From assembly GCA_020284085.1 (NCBI GenBank), contig JACEVL010000499.1:229001-293000 (forward strand): DNA of 64,000 nt, in the 5' to 3' direction. Position numbers and translations under genes: made by a program. Source of the DNA: Aporrectodea caliginosa (taxonomy: Eukaryota; Annelida; Clitellata; Crassiclitellata; Lumbricidae). Under the pieces are notes generated by a model that searched no databases, was not told the origin of the DNA, and saw nothing but the letters and a program-made list of their open reading frames with translations. This document shows, piece after piece, positions 32,223-43,260 of this stretch (within the stretch, counting starts at the first letter, position 1; each line of letters begins with the position of its first letter).

Positions 32223-35200
32223 GTACTACCGACGTTTAAATAACTTCAGCTGTTATTTAATTAATAGGGAACTGGTCATTGTTAAGATTAGAAACAAGTG
32301 CGATCTTTACTACAAATGGTGAAGCCCTTTGTATTCTCTCTCTCTGGTTCTGATCACATCGCCAAATATTTTACATTATTCACCAGACAAATGAAATGGA
32401 CAATTTGGGACGAAATCATGCCGATATTATGTTCATTCATTCATTCATTCATTCTGGAAATTTATATAGCGCCCCTTCAAGAAATCTACTCAGAGGCGCT
32501 CCCAGCCCAGCCACGGCAAAAGTAAAAAAACTTGAGTGGTTTGTCATCAGTGATTTGTCATCAATGTTGTTCTAAATATGGGGTCTAAGTAGGCCTAACG
32601 TAAACGTACCTTTTAAGTACTTAAACATAGGTATTCATCAACAATTTTACTTAAGTAAAAGCAAAAAGTTCCTTCAAATAATGCTTTTAGAATAAAAAGA
32701 AGAATTATACAGCAATGTATATCTGTATATGTGAACATTTAGCTTAGACCCCTGTGTATGTGCGCAGACCATATGTCGATGGCCATTGTTTGATTGTTCT
32801 TATTCGTTTAGGCGGATTGGATCATCACATTCATAATTTACTCAATAATCATGTAATTACCCTTCCATCATATAAACAGTACAATATGAATAGATCACAA
32901 TATATGTCATGATCATGACTGATCCTGTTTCTGCTGCTGAGGCTGCATTTAGGAGTTTTTATTCTTAAATCTGCTTAGAATTTTGAGCTTTTTGTAACCA
33001 TTTGATCGCATATCACTGAAGACCAGCCACAATTTTGAATTGGTTGAGTTGTAGCTGGTAGACTGGGTTCCCATTTGGACATTTTTGAGCCCCAGACTTG
33101 TATTTGGTGATGCAATGGCAAGGTAGAAGTGGCATTCAATTGTCCATATCATGGAAAGAAATTATGGGTTCCGCGACAACTCGTCGAACGACATTTCGTA
33201 TAACGACACTTCGTCGACGACAATTCGTCTAACGACATTTCGTCTACCAGTTTTAAAAAATTTCCTTTTTTTTAAAATTTTAAAAAAAAAAAAAAAAAAT
33301 TTTTTTTTTTTTTTCCAAAAAATTTTTTTTAAAAAAATTTTTAAAAAAATTTTTTTTTAAGGAAACTTTTTTTTTTGGGTTTTTTTGGGGCCCTTTTTTA
33401 AGGAAATTTTTTTTTTTTAAAAAAAATTCAAAATTTTTAAAAATTTTTTCCCCCCCCTTAAACAAAAAAAAATTATGAATAGATCACAATATATGTCATG
33501 ATCATGACTGATCCTGTTTCTGCTGCTGAGGCTGCATTTAGGAGTTTTTATTCTTAAATCTGCTTAGAATTTTGAGCTTTTTGTAACCATTTGATCGCAT
33601 ATCACTGAAGACCAGCCACAATTTTGAATTGGTTGAGTTGTAGCTGGTAGACTGGGTTCCCATTTGGACATTTTTGAGCCCCAGACTTGTATTTGGTGAT
33701 GCAATGGCAAGGTAGAAGTGGCATTCAATTGTCCATATCATGGAAAGAAATTATGGGTTCCGCGACAACTCGTCGAACGACATTTCGTATAACGACACTT
33801 CGTCGACGACAATTCGTCTAACGACATTTCGTCTACCAGTGTATCTGTATCCATTACGGCTAATCAACAGAGGCCGCTTTCTTATAATTTCGCTAAAACG
33901 TGCTATATTCTCAGGAATCCAGTTTCTAATTACTGACAAGATTATTTTCATCCAATCCAGCTTCTATTGAATGGAAACCTATTTTCATCCATGAATCCAG
34001 GTTGATTTCCAGCTTCTTTTTACGGGAAAAATTATTTCGATCAATCCAGCTTCTATTTCAACACAGGAATGTTTTCATCAATCCCACTTCTATTTCGTGA
34101 AACAGTTTTGTTCATCAATCCAGCTTCCATTTTAAAGTGACAACATCAAATAACTTAGTAGACCTAAATGTCGCTCGACGAAATGTCGCTCGACGAAGTG
34201 TCGTAGACGAAATGTCGTTCGACGAGTTGTCGTGACACCGAAATTATGTGACCAGTTGACCAGAACTTGCCGTTGGTGACTAATGCATGTTGTGCACAGA
34301 CCTTGCAACCTGCGGTGTATATCTGGATAGAGTCCTATACCGTCTGTGAGCAAGTTCGGGTTGGTGAGCATAAACGTGAGCACTGCAGACTTCTTTCTGC
34401 TGTTGTCATTCCTCATCCTTAATGCAACAAGGGCCATAACTTGTAAACTTAGTGTCAACTATCACTTGTGAATGGGACTCTGTTGGTTGGCATCTATATG
34501 TGTGCAAGAACCCACATTTGGTGACTTGTCCAGTTATCTGAGCATTATCAGGATGCTTTATGGACAATAATTTCTATTGTTATCTACAAGCATTGTTTCA
34601 TGTAAACCAAAATTCGGTTTGCATATGGCTAATTAAAGAATATTCTATACTATTCTATTCTATATTATTTGCTTAACACTCTAATGACATGCTGCATTGG
34701 TTTCCCAGTCACTTTTTGTACACTCTCGTTGTTAAAGTGTTAAATAAAAACATGTTTTTAATTGAATAGCATCGAAGAAGACGATGTAGGCTAGCAAACA
34801 CAGCTTTTTCACATTGCTGTTTCCTGTTGATGATGTTGACGTTAAAAGGAAAGCATTGTGAGAATTCATTCTAGAAGTCTACAGGTCTAATCCTGAGTTG
34901 ATTTTTCCAGGTGGAGATGATCGAAGAGTCCTGCTATGGAATGTGGAAAGAGCGTTGGATGGTAAAGGATCGCCTGCTGTGATGAAAGGTCAACATAACA
35001 GTAACATCTTCTGTCTGGCATTCGATAATAACAACGACAAGATCTTCTCTGGAGGTGAAATAAGTTTGAGTTTATTTATTCTGAATTGCAAACTTTAAAC
35101 AACATGAATGTATGAGCATAGTGAGTTACACACATAATTAGTCGAACATGAGTATTGGACATTCCCAAAATTAAATCAAGAGAGAAAAAAAATTATATTG

Positions 35201-38200
35201 CATGGTGATGTCCCAACATCTCCAGCTTGATCATCAATCAATGAATCTACTGTAGGGAATTATTCAATGTGGAGAAGAAGTTGATTAGACCCGCTTATCA
35301 ATCAATCAGTCCAGTCACTCAGTCAATCAAAATGTTTATTTTGCAACCAATCAAACAGAATCATCAGGTTTACCAGTACATTACAACTCGTGCCCATAAT
35401 ATAATGATACAAGGCTTAGTGTTTACTGAGTAAATTTTGAAGTTTAAATTATTATATTTCGACTATAATTTATTGTCTGGCTGTTTATGTCACACATGTT
35501 TAGAACCTTTTAAAGGCACTGCATAAATGTAAAGACTGTCAAGTGACAACTAACCCTATTTTGTAGGTAACAGTAGGTGAATAAAAGAGTTCTTCTGATA
35601 TGGTTTGCTTTCTTATCATGCTCCAAAGAATACTAAAAGAACATATTATTATGCAAGTTGCCTTAATATGCTCTTTTAGAATTCTTTGTAAAATTTTGAG
35701 AAAGCAAACCATATCAAAAGAACTATGCTACTCAGGGGCGTAACTACGGGGGGGGCAGCTGCCCCCAAAAGAAAGGGCTGCCACCCCAGCTGCCCCCCCA
35801 ATCCCTGCACGAGTGATAAAGAATGTTATATAATTTCTGACTTATTTTATTTTTGATACAACTGGAAGAAAGCTACTTACAGCGATGGCGGTTTTATATC
35901 ACATGTGAAATCTGATATCCACGTTATTGCAATGACATCCTGGGCAGATTATAAAACTATGGCTAAGAAGGGAACATCTGTAGCTCAAATGGTCATTGAA
36001 GCCTACGTGAGACAGGTCGCCGAAAACCGCTTGTACATAAAATGTCTTGGCGAAGTTTTACTCCTGACCGCCATACAGGACATAGCACAGCGTGGACATT
36101 GTGAAGAAAAAGGAAGCCACAACAGAGGAAACTTTCTTGAGACACTGCATCTATTAGCTCGATATAATCCTGTAATTGCAGCGAAGTTAACGGATCTCCC
36201 AGGAAATGCAAAGGATTTGTAACGTTTCCCTAATAATAGATTTCTATCTATTTTCGGGTATGCATTGATCGTATGCACTTGTTACTAGTATTGTCTATAT
36301 CCATTGCAATTGGTTGAATGTATGTCAAGTTATATAGTTCAACCAATCAAATCAATCCAACGCAATTCAAGTTTGAATATTAATTAACATGAAATTGTTA
36401 AACTAATGAAATATCATTTACATATGGTCTCGTTCTATTGTCTAGGGTAATCTATTAAGATTGTTTTAATTCTATAAACTATCATTACTTAAACCAGCGC
36501 ATTCTATATGGTATTAAGCCTAAGGGAAATTAACTACCTCCCACGTTGATATTCTTGAAGTCACTTCTTTATAACCCCAACGGACTTTCACTTCAAACAA
36601 GCGTAGATCTCACTGTGAATGATGATGACGACACGACGATCATGTTCTTCGATGGATTGACGAGTGAATCTCTTCTGTGAAAATGTAGAACTCACGTAGC
36701 ATCGCATCTTCTTGTAGTAAAGTAGAATATGAAAAGATTTGTATGAATCCTTTCGCTCTTATATTCGACTCGCTATCGACTTTAATCCAGCACAGCAGTC
36801 CAGTACATGAAGTTCCGACGAACTTAACCGCGTACGTGGATTTAAACTTCTTACTGAAATCGACCGACGTGTAGTTCAGTTCGATTATAAGATTCCTTTT
36901 GACTGAATCTTATTTCCGCAATACTGTACTTATACTCCTTGAGTATAGTTCTTATCGTAACTATAACCTTTACGAATAAGGGACACTTTCGACGCTCTAA
37001 TGCCTCAAGTTGCACTTAGAGACGCCACGCAAACGCCATTCTTCCCATCGTACAGGTGAAGAACTCCTTAACGGTTCTTTGCACACCGTCTTCCTCTTGT
37101 GATGCGCCTGCGCAGTCAATGTCTGTTGCTCAACCGTGACATCGTTTGAATTTGTCCAATGGCATGGTTTCATCGTAGTTATGTATCCATGGCATTCAGA
37201 CAATAAAGACTAATAATGGCCTTATGCGCCAGTTATCTACGATGGTTGATTAATTAAAGTTTAACACAAAGAATGCTATAATTAATCATTAACGATACAA
37301 TCTTCTACTGTACCTATTAAAATCTATATACGTATATATGAATAGATACGAATGTTTGTTATAATACTAAGGGAATCGTTACAGTACTACAGTCCACAGC
37401 TTCAGAATGAAATGATAAAGACACTAGCAGATATGGTCAGACAGAAAATTATCAAGGAGGTTAAAACTAGCGGTGAATTTGCCATAATGGTTGATGAGAC
37501 TAAGGATATACGCAAATCGGAGCAGATGTCTCTTGTTGTACGTTATTTCTAGAAAGGAGAAATAAAGGAGAGCTTTCTGCAGTTTGAAAGTGCACAAAAC
37601 CTTGAAATTTGTAGTGCCAATTATTATTTAGACATTTGATCATTAGACAACAACTTCTTTTCGCATTCTGATATTTGTAGCTTCGGTTTAAGACAACTTA
37701 CACAAATTAAGAAAATATATTTGTAAATTCACTTACGACTACTATTTTCGGATTGTGACTTTTACTTCGTTCTTAAGTTACTGAGTTAAGACACGTTAAG
37801 ACATGTCAATGATGTGATTGCTGTCATGTCAATGATGTCATGACACTCCTGACTACTTTCAGTATTTTGTTCAATTGTTCAATTGCTCAATTATCGTGCG
37901 TACGGCTCGTGATTCCGATGCGCGCTTTTATTGCCAACGGTAGGCGTCGGTAGCCACCCCATAATTTTAAGCTGCCACCCCACTGCCCCCATGAAAAAAT
38001 AACTGGCTACGCCACTGATGCTACTTGAAAATTAATTTTAAAAATCCTTTGGAAGTATATGGTTTGTTTTTCTTATAAAAAAATTTGTTTTGATTTTGTT
38101 TTGCACATATATTATACTTGCTCACGTTTTGATTCTTATGCCTGTATGCTCTACCTTTTGTATTTATTCATATTTTCATCTGTATGTTCTGCATATTGTG

Positions 38201-38246
38201 TTATTTTAGGAAATGATGAACAGGTCATTGTTCACGATGCTAAAAG
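31997..38246 (+). CDS. DCAF5: DCAF5-like WD40 protein, N-terminal exons only (spliced)
   Basis: Three exons (31997-32222, 34911-35054, 38210-38246) join in phase to a 135-codon N-terminal part. HFGCINAIEFSNNGGHW, GGDDRRVLLWNVERAL, HNSNIFCLAFDNNNDKIFS and GGNDEQVIVHDAKR closely match the start of human DCAF5, a WD40 substrate receptor of CUL4-DDB1 E3 ubiquitin ligases. Together they cover the first two WD repeats. The last donor leaves phase 2, so further exons are required for the propeller and the long acidic C-terminal tail. None is visible before the next gene. Either the rest lies elsewhere (rhophilin nested in a giant intron, or an assembly join) or this is a truncated copy. Confidence 0.85.
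32430..32530 (-). mobile_element. LINE 3' end in DCAF5 intron 1
   Basis: (ATTC)n, TTTATATAGCGCCCCTTCAA and CTCAGAGGCGCTCCCAG in reverse. Confidence 0.7.
32885..33840. repeat. 367-bp exact duplication around homopolymer-rich junk
   Basis: 32885-33251 and 33474-33840 appear identical. Between them 33252-33473 is long runs of A, T, C and G with no structure, looking like low-quality reads. Probably a sequencing or assembly artefact rather than biology. Confidence 0.8.
33756..34240. mobile_element. Fold-back MITE (member 4)
   Basis: 8-bp duplications AAATTATG at 33748-33755 and 34241-34248. Ends GGTTCCGCGACAACTCGTCG and, reversed, GGTGTCACGACAACTCGTCG. The ~75-bp inverted repeats are tandem copies of CGACATTTCGT-type units. 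A second copy of its left end lies at 33167-33251 because of the duplication described above. Confidence 0.8.
34673..34743. mobile_element. 71-bp TTAA-bounded hairpin, copy 3
   Basis: Reverse orientation of copies at 15172 and 16333. Ends TTAACACTCTAATGAC and GTTGTTAAAGTGTTAA, with centre TTGGTTTCCCAGTCACTTTT. Confidence 0.75.
34911..35054 (+). CDS. DCAF5: DCAF5 exon 2
   Basis: Acceptor TTTTTCCAG, donor GGAG|GTGAAA. It completes the split Gly codon and reads GGDDRRVLLWNVERALDGKG, then KGQHNSNIFCLAF, the end of WD repeat 1 and start of repeat 2. Phase 1 at the 3' end. Confidence 0.9.
35588..35724. repeat. 137-bp imperfect hairpin
   Basis: AGTTCTTCTGATATGGTTTG at the left is mirrored by CAAACCATATCAAAAGAACT at the right. 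Arms of about 60 bp around a short loop. It abuts the target duplication of the hAT element at 35733. Confidence 0.7.
35905..36217 (+). pseudogene. hAT transposase N-terminal fragment
   Basis: Reads VAENRLYIKCLGEVLLLTAI, RGHCEEKGSHNRGNFLETLH and LARYNPVIAAKL, the conserved block before DUF4371 in ZMYM1-like hAT transposases. The frame is then broken by an insertion at 36218. Confidence 0.75.
36218..37383. mobile_element. 1.17-kb insertion in the hAT transposase, possible solo LTR
   Basis: Begins TGTAACGTTTCCCT and ends AGGGAATCGTTACA, a short imperfect inverted repeat with TG...CA termini as in LTRs. Flanking 5-mers GGATT and GTACT do not match, so boundaries or class are uncertain. Confidence 0.45.
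37384..37551 (+). pseudogene. hAT transposase fragment (DUF4371)
   Basis: Reads YYSPQLQNEMIKTLADMVRQ, then GEFAIMVDETKDIRKSEQMS and LVVRYF, the DUF4371 core with its catalytic-region Asp. It continues directly from the fragment before the insertion and ends at a stop. The C-terminal part is lost. Confidence 0.8.
38210..38246 (+). CDS. DCAF5: DCAF5 exon 3
   Basis: A 37-bp exon between TTATTTTAG and GTAAAA, reading GNDEQVIVHDAKR, matching GGNDEQVILHDVE of human DCAF5. It joins exon 2 in frame and ends in phase 2. Confidence 0.85.
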
Positions 38247-39110
38247 GTAAAATATATTGCTGTTGCTTTTTTGCTTGTAAAGCAGAATAAGGTACTATGT
38301 CAAAATGCTTTCAATGATTTTAAGTTATCTTATGAGTTTTCTGTTTACATAGTGTCTTTTGGTATTTCCGCTATAAGTGAAATCAAATTAATTTGAACTT
38401 TTGAAAACGGGCAATGTCCAAATACAGTGGCATTGAAAGTGATTTATGAATTCTTTGTATCAGTGAATTTGTGAAAGCATTTGAAAAGATTTAATATGTG
38501 AGCCAGATTCTGTTCTCTCTGTGAACGAATGCTATGAATGGAGCAACCTTTAGACTAGGTCTCTGGGCCAAACTGAATAGGAAGAGGAAGTAAAGAGCAA
38601 ATAACTGGTATTGGTCCTTGGCAAACGATGCTTCCAGTGTAGGAGTATTTTCAGATTGATTATTCTGCATCCTGATGGCTGTCATATGATGTGAATTTTA
38701 AGCAGTTAGAAGAGTTTTCATCTGTGTTAAAACCATAGCACTGTTTACTTAACATCTTTTATGTATGTATTTATGTATGTATGTATATATGTATGTACTG
38801 TATGTAGGTATCACTTGTATTAGTACGGTTTTGGTGTGAAAGTGAATGAATTACAAGCACAGCTATTGTAAGCAATGAGCTTGTGTATTTTGTCTTTGTT
38901 ATCATCCAAACTCTTCCACAGGTCTCCTGACAATTGTTGAATTGATGAATTTTTGCCTTAATAAGATCGCTTGTTTTTAAACAGTTTGTTTCTATGACCT
39001 CCGTGGTTGCCTTATTGAGTGACTGCTCAAAGAATCTTTCCAGTGCTACTGTTTTGTTTACAATGAATATTTTGTTAGCCTTTGACCAAGACTCCCCTGC
39101 TGTTATTTCC
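38247..39110. other. Downstream of DCAF5 exon 3, no exon found
   Basis: Searched by eye for the next WD40 exon (expected motif like VFAHEDAVYGL) on the plus strand. None found. AT-rich, with a short (TATG)n near 38760. Confidence 0.5.
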
Positions 39111-39115
39111 TTTCT

Positions 39116-39490
39116 GTGTTGTTAGTCCACGCCTCTTCAGCATTTACTCATAAAACCTTATCACGTTACATCATGTCCTCGTCTGCTATTGAAAAAGTGG
39201 TTTTTGCAATGCGGACTGTTTACCAGTATAGAATATGTCTGTATTCTTGCTTATCAATGTCATTGATTGTGTCCTGCTTTAGAACCAACTCTCGTGCTCA
39301 TCATGACTTCTCGATTGCAGCGCCTTGAATCCTCTTCCACCCTCTGTTCGTACCACTAATGCTGCATGTGGCTATATGGATTTCTTTAGACTCTTAAAGA
39401 CGCACTTTTTCAGCTGGTTTATGGCCACGTGTTGAGCGCTTCTGTGAGACTCTTAAGTGGTGCTATAGAAATGTCTAGTTACATTACATT
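39116..39490 (+). mobile_element. LINE 3' end
   Basis: Reads RTNSRAHHDFSIAAP, then the decayed LINE end with GTTGAGCGCTTCTGTGAGAC and GTGCTATAGAAATG. Confidence 0.55.
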
Positions 39491-39590
39491 TGTTAACTCT
39501 ATGAAGAATCCTTACAGTGCTACACAATTGCATTCAGGTCATTGCATTACTTTTCTGTGTCTTATTCAGTGGTGGGACTAACCCTTTCAA

Positions 39591-41225
39591 TAACTCTTTC
39601 AATAACTCTTTTCAATAACCCTTTTCAATAACCCTCTTTTCAATAACCTTTTCAATAACTCTTTTCAATAACCCTTTTCAATAACTCTTTTCAATAACCT
39701 TTTCAATAACTCTTTTCAATAACCCTTTTCAATAACTCTTTTCAATAACCCTTTTCAATAACTCTTTTCAATAACCCTTTCAATAACTTTTCTTTTAACC
39801 TTTTCAATAACTCTTTTCAATAACTCTTTCTTTTCAATAACTCTTTTTTCTTTTCAATAACTCTTTTCACCTTTTCAATAACTCTTTCAATAACTCTTTT
39901 CAATAACTCTTTCAATAACTCTTTTCAATAACTCTTTTCAATAACTCTTTTCAATAACTCTTTCAATAACCCTTTTCAATAACTCTTTTCAATAACTCTT
40001 TTCAATAACTCTTTTCAATAACTCTTTTCAATAACTCTTTTCAATAACCCTTTTCAATAACTCTTTTCAATAACTCTTTTCAATAACTCTTTTCAATAAC
40101 CCTTTCAATAACCCTTTTCAATAACTCTTTTCAATAACTCTTTTCAATAACTCTTTTCAATAACTCTTTCAATAACCTTTTCAATAACTCTTTTCAATAA
40201 CTCTTTTCAATAACTCTTTCAATAACTCTTTTCAATAACTCTTTTCAATAACTCTTTTCAATAACTCTTTTCAATAACCCTTTTCAATAACTCTTTTCAA
40301 TAACTCTTTTTCAATAAACCCTTTCTTTCAATAACTCTTTTCAATAACCCTTTTCAATAACTCTTTTCAATAACCCTTTCAATAACTCTTTTCAATAACT
40401 CTTTCAATAACTCTTTTCAATAACTCTTTTCAATAACTCTTTTCAATAACTCTTTTCAATAACCTCTTTTCAATAACTCTTTTCAATAACTCTTTTCAAT
40501 AACCCTTTTCAATAACTCTTTCAATTCAATAACCCTTTTCAATAACTCTTTTCAATAACTCTTTTCAATAACTCTTTTCAATAACTCTTTCAATAACCCT
40601 TTTCAATAACTCTTTCAATAACCCTTTCATTCAATAACTCTTTTCAATAACTCTTTCAATAACTCTTTCAATAACTCTTTTCAATAACTCTTTTCAATAA
40701 CTCTTTCAATAACTCTTTTCAATAACTCTTTTCAATAACTCTTTTCAATAACCCTTAACAATAACTCTTTTCAATAACTCTTTTCAATAACTCTTTTCAA
40801 TAACTCTTTCAATAACTCTTTTCAATAACTCTTTTCAATAACTCTTTTCAATAACTCTTTTCAATAACTCTTTTCAATAACCCTTTTCAATAACTCTTTT
40901 CAATAACTCTTTTCAATAACTCTTTCAATAACTCTTTTCAATAATAACTTTTTCAATAACTCTTTTCAATAAACCTTTTCTTAACTCTTTCAATAACTCT
41001 TTCAATAACTCTTTTCAATAACCCTTTCAATAACTCTTTTCAATAACCCTTTCAATCAAACCTTTTCAATAACCCTTTCAATAACTCTTTCAATAACTCT
41101 TTTCAATAACTCTTTTCAATAACCTCTTTTCAATAACTCTTTCAATAACCCTTTTCAATAACTCTTTTTCAATAACCCTTTTCAATAACTCTTTCAATAA
41201 CTCTTTTTCAATTACTCTTTCAATA
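39591..41225. repeat. 1.6-kb minisatellite, 13-bp unit
   Basis: More than 120 copies of CTCTTTTCAATAA and its one-base-shorter variant CTCTTTCAATAA, with CCC/CTC alternation. No higher-order period is obvious. Confidence 0.95.
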
Positions 41226-41647
41226 ACAGTAATGAAGGTCCCTGGGCTAAAGGGGTATAAGTTGATAACTTAATTCCGTAACTGATTCATATTAAGCGAT
41301 ATGTTGGCTCTTGTATGCCACACAGCCAGATGAGTTGGTCTTTGGCTGCCATCCAGTTTCAGGTGCGCATTTTCTGGTTGACCAGTCTGTCTTGGCTGGC
41401 CGAATTTCAGACTGGTTTTCCATTTGGCTGGGTTTCTTGCTAGTTGGACATCTAACCAGTCGGATAATAACTGTTCTTTGGCGCGTTGGCCAAATTACAT
41501 TTTTTTACTAAATGGCTCTATGACTAGTCGACTGACTGGCTTTCTGGCTAGTTGGCTAATTGGCGTTCTTGTTGACTGGATTTCTAGCTCACTGTTTTTT
41601 TGCGTGTGGAATTTCTAAGCTAATTTGAGAGTGTTTAATACGTTATT

Positions 41648-41681
41648 AAAAATATCGGTGTAACATACACCGATATTTTTG
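41648..41681. repeat. Perfect 14-bp-stem hairpin
   Basis: AAAAATATCGGTGT and ACACCGATATTTTT around a short loop. Confidence 0.7.
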
Positions 41682-42966
41682 TATCAACACAAATAGAAAG
41701 AACAATTGGTATTATAATATATAATTATATATATATATATATAAATTTATGTATATATATATGTGTTTTGTATACAATATGATATATGTATCTAGGTGTA
41801 TATATATATGCTTATGTGTATGAATGGGTAGTATGTGGGTTGGCATGATGCCTGGCATTCGATTTGACCTTACGACCCCGAGGGGGTTGGGTGTGTATGT
41901 GTCGTTGGGGTTTCCCTCGGGCGTCCTGTCGCCTACCTCTGCCGGTCGGTCGGTCGTGTGTCTGTCGTCGCCTGGCCTGAGGTCTGCACGGCCTGCTGCT
42001 GAGGCTGGCGTGTCTGGCGGCCGATGATGGTTGATGCTGGCCTGTGCTTCGGAATGTGACGAAGATGTGATTGCGATCGGAAGACGTGAGATGTTGTAAT
42101 CGAAAGAGTTTGTTAAGTTGTTTATCTGAGGAACTGTGCCTTGGAATTCTAAATAGTTGTTTCTTCAAGTTATGAGAAGCTGTACGTAAAATTCTGAAGA
42201 GTTAGCTTTATGCCTCAAACTCCAAGGAGCTGTTGGTGGAATTTGAGAGAGTAGTACGTGCAGAGTTAGTTAAGTTGTTTATCGGAGGAGCTGTTCTTGG
42301 ATTAATGAGAAGTTGTGCTTTGAATTCTGAGGAACTGTGCCGTGAGTTCTGTGGAATTGTGCCTTGAATTCTAACGAGTTGTGCCTTGAATTCTGATGAG
42401 TTGTGCTTTGAATTCTGACAATTTGTGCCATGAATTCTGACGAGTTGTTTCTTCAAGTTATGAGAAGCTGTACATCAAATTCTGAAGACTTGTATGCCTA
42501 AAACTCTAAGGAGCTGTATACGTCGAATTTGAGAAGAGTAGTACGTGCAGAATTTTTCAGGAACTATTCTGAAGAATTATATATGGAATTCTAAAGAGTT
42601 TTGCTTCATATTCTATGGCGTTGTAGCTGCTGTTCAAATGAGTTGCACTTGTATGTACTTCCGAGCACTTTTATTTGGGAGTTCTGAAGAGGCTATCTGG
42701 AATTCTGAAGAAAAGGAAAAGTGTATCTGGAATTCTGAAGGGGTGTATCTGGAATTCTGAAGGGGTGTATCTGGAAAGGTGTATCTGGAAAGGTGTATCT
42801 GGAATTCTGAAGAGGTGTAACTTTTAGCAGATGTGCTTTGAGTTCTGAATTGAGTCTAAAAAGCAGTGGAGCCTATGTAAGACTCTAAGTACCTCAGGTA
42901 GCTTCTAAGCACACCTGTGTGTGGAATCTATACCTCTTTGTTTCCGATCTTGCCTGATTCAGTTGT

Positions 42967-43260
42967 TTATGTGACGAGTTGAACATGATATAGGAAACTG
43001 TTTTCCAGTTGGAGTATTTCCATTCGGTGCTGCAACTCATGGAAAACAAGAACGTTTAGCTTCTGATGGATTGCCACGGGACATTTAGACAGCGTGGTTA
43101 GAGCTAAATGGACAGGTGGTAGTACAACAGGTGTTTCCAATCGACCACAGACACCTGTGGGTAGGATCAGTACGCGCGGCTTTCCTTTCATCGTTTCAAT
43201 CAAAGGCACCACCGCTTCTGGGTAGTAAAACAAGATAGTGTTCGCACTACATTTGCAGGC
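42967..43260 (-). CDS. Unrecognised open frame, possible exon or decayed gene
   Basis: About 97 codons reading YYPEAVVPLIETMKGKPRV, LILPTGVCGRLETPVVLPP and LVFHELQHRMEILQ before a stop at 42967. Its composition is protein-like, unlike the simple-repeat frames around it, and it ends abruptly upstream at the tandem array. I do not recognise the family. It could be a captured fragment inside the inverted-array structure, or chance. Confidence 0.3.
   Translation of the reverse strand, partial: ACKCSANTILFYYPEAVVPLIETMKGKPRVLILPTGVCGRLETPVVLPPVHLALTTLSKCPVAIHQKLNVLVFHELQHRMEILQLENSFLYHVQLVT

Larger units (their letters stand above)
35733..38017 (+). mobile_element. hAT element with transposase remnants
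   Basis: Exact 8-bp duplications ATGCTACT at 35725-35732 and 38018-38025. Ends CAGGGGCGTAACTAC and, reversed, CAGTGGCGTAGCCAG. It encodes parts of a DUF4371-type hAT transposase (35905-36222 and about 37380-37551) separated by a 1.17-kb insertion. It lies in DCAF5 intron 2, in the same orientation as the gene. Confidence 0.85.

Noticed and set aside
32949..33741. Two identical 67-codon minus-strand frames as a duplicated gene
   Set aside because: They are identical only because of the exact 367-bp duplication, which looks artefactual. The peptide has no recognisable feature.
39591..41225. Minisatellite as coding repeat protein
   Set aside because: Unit lengths of 12 and 13 bp break every frame.
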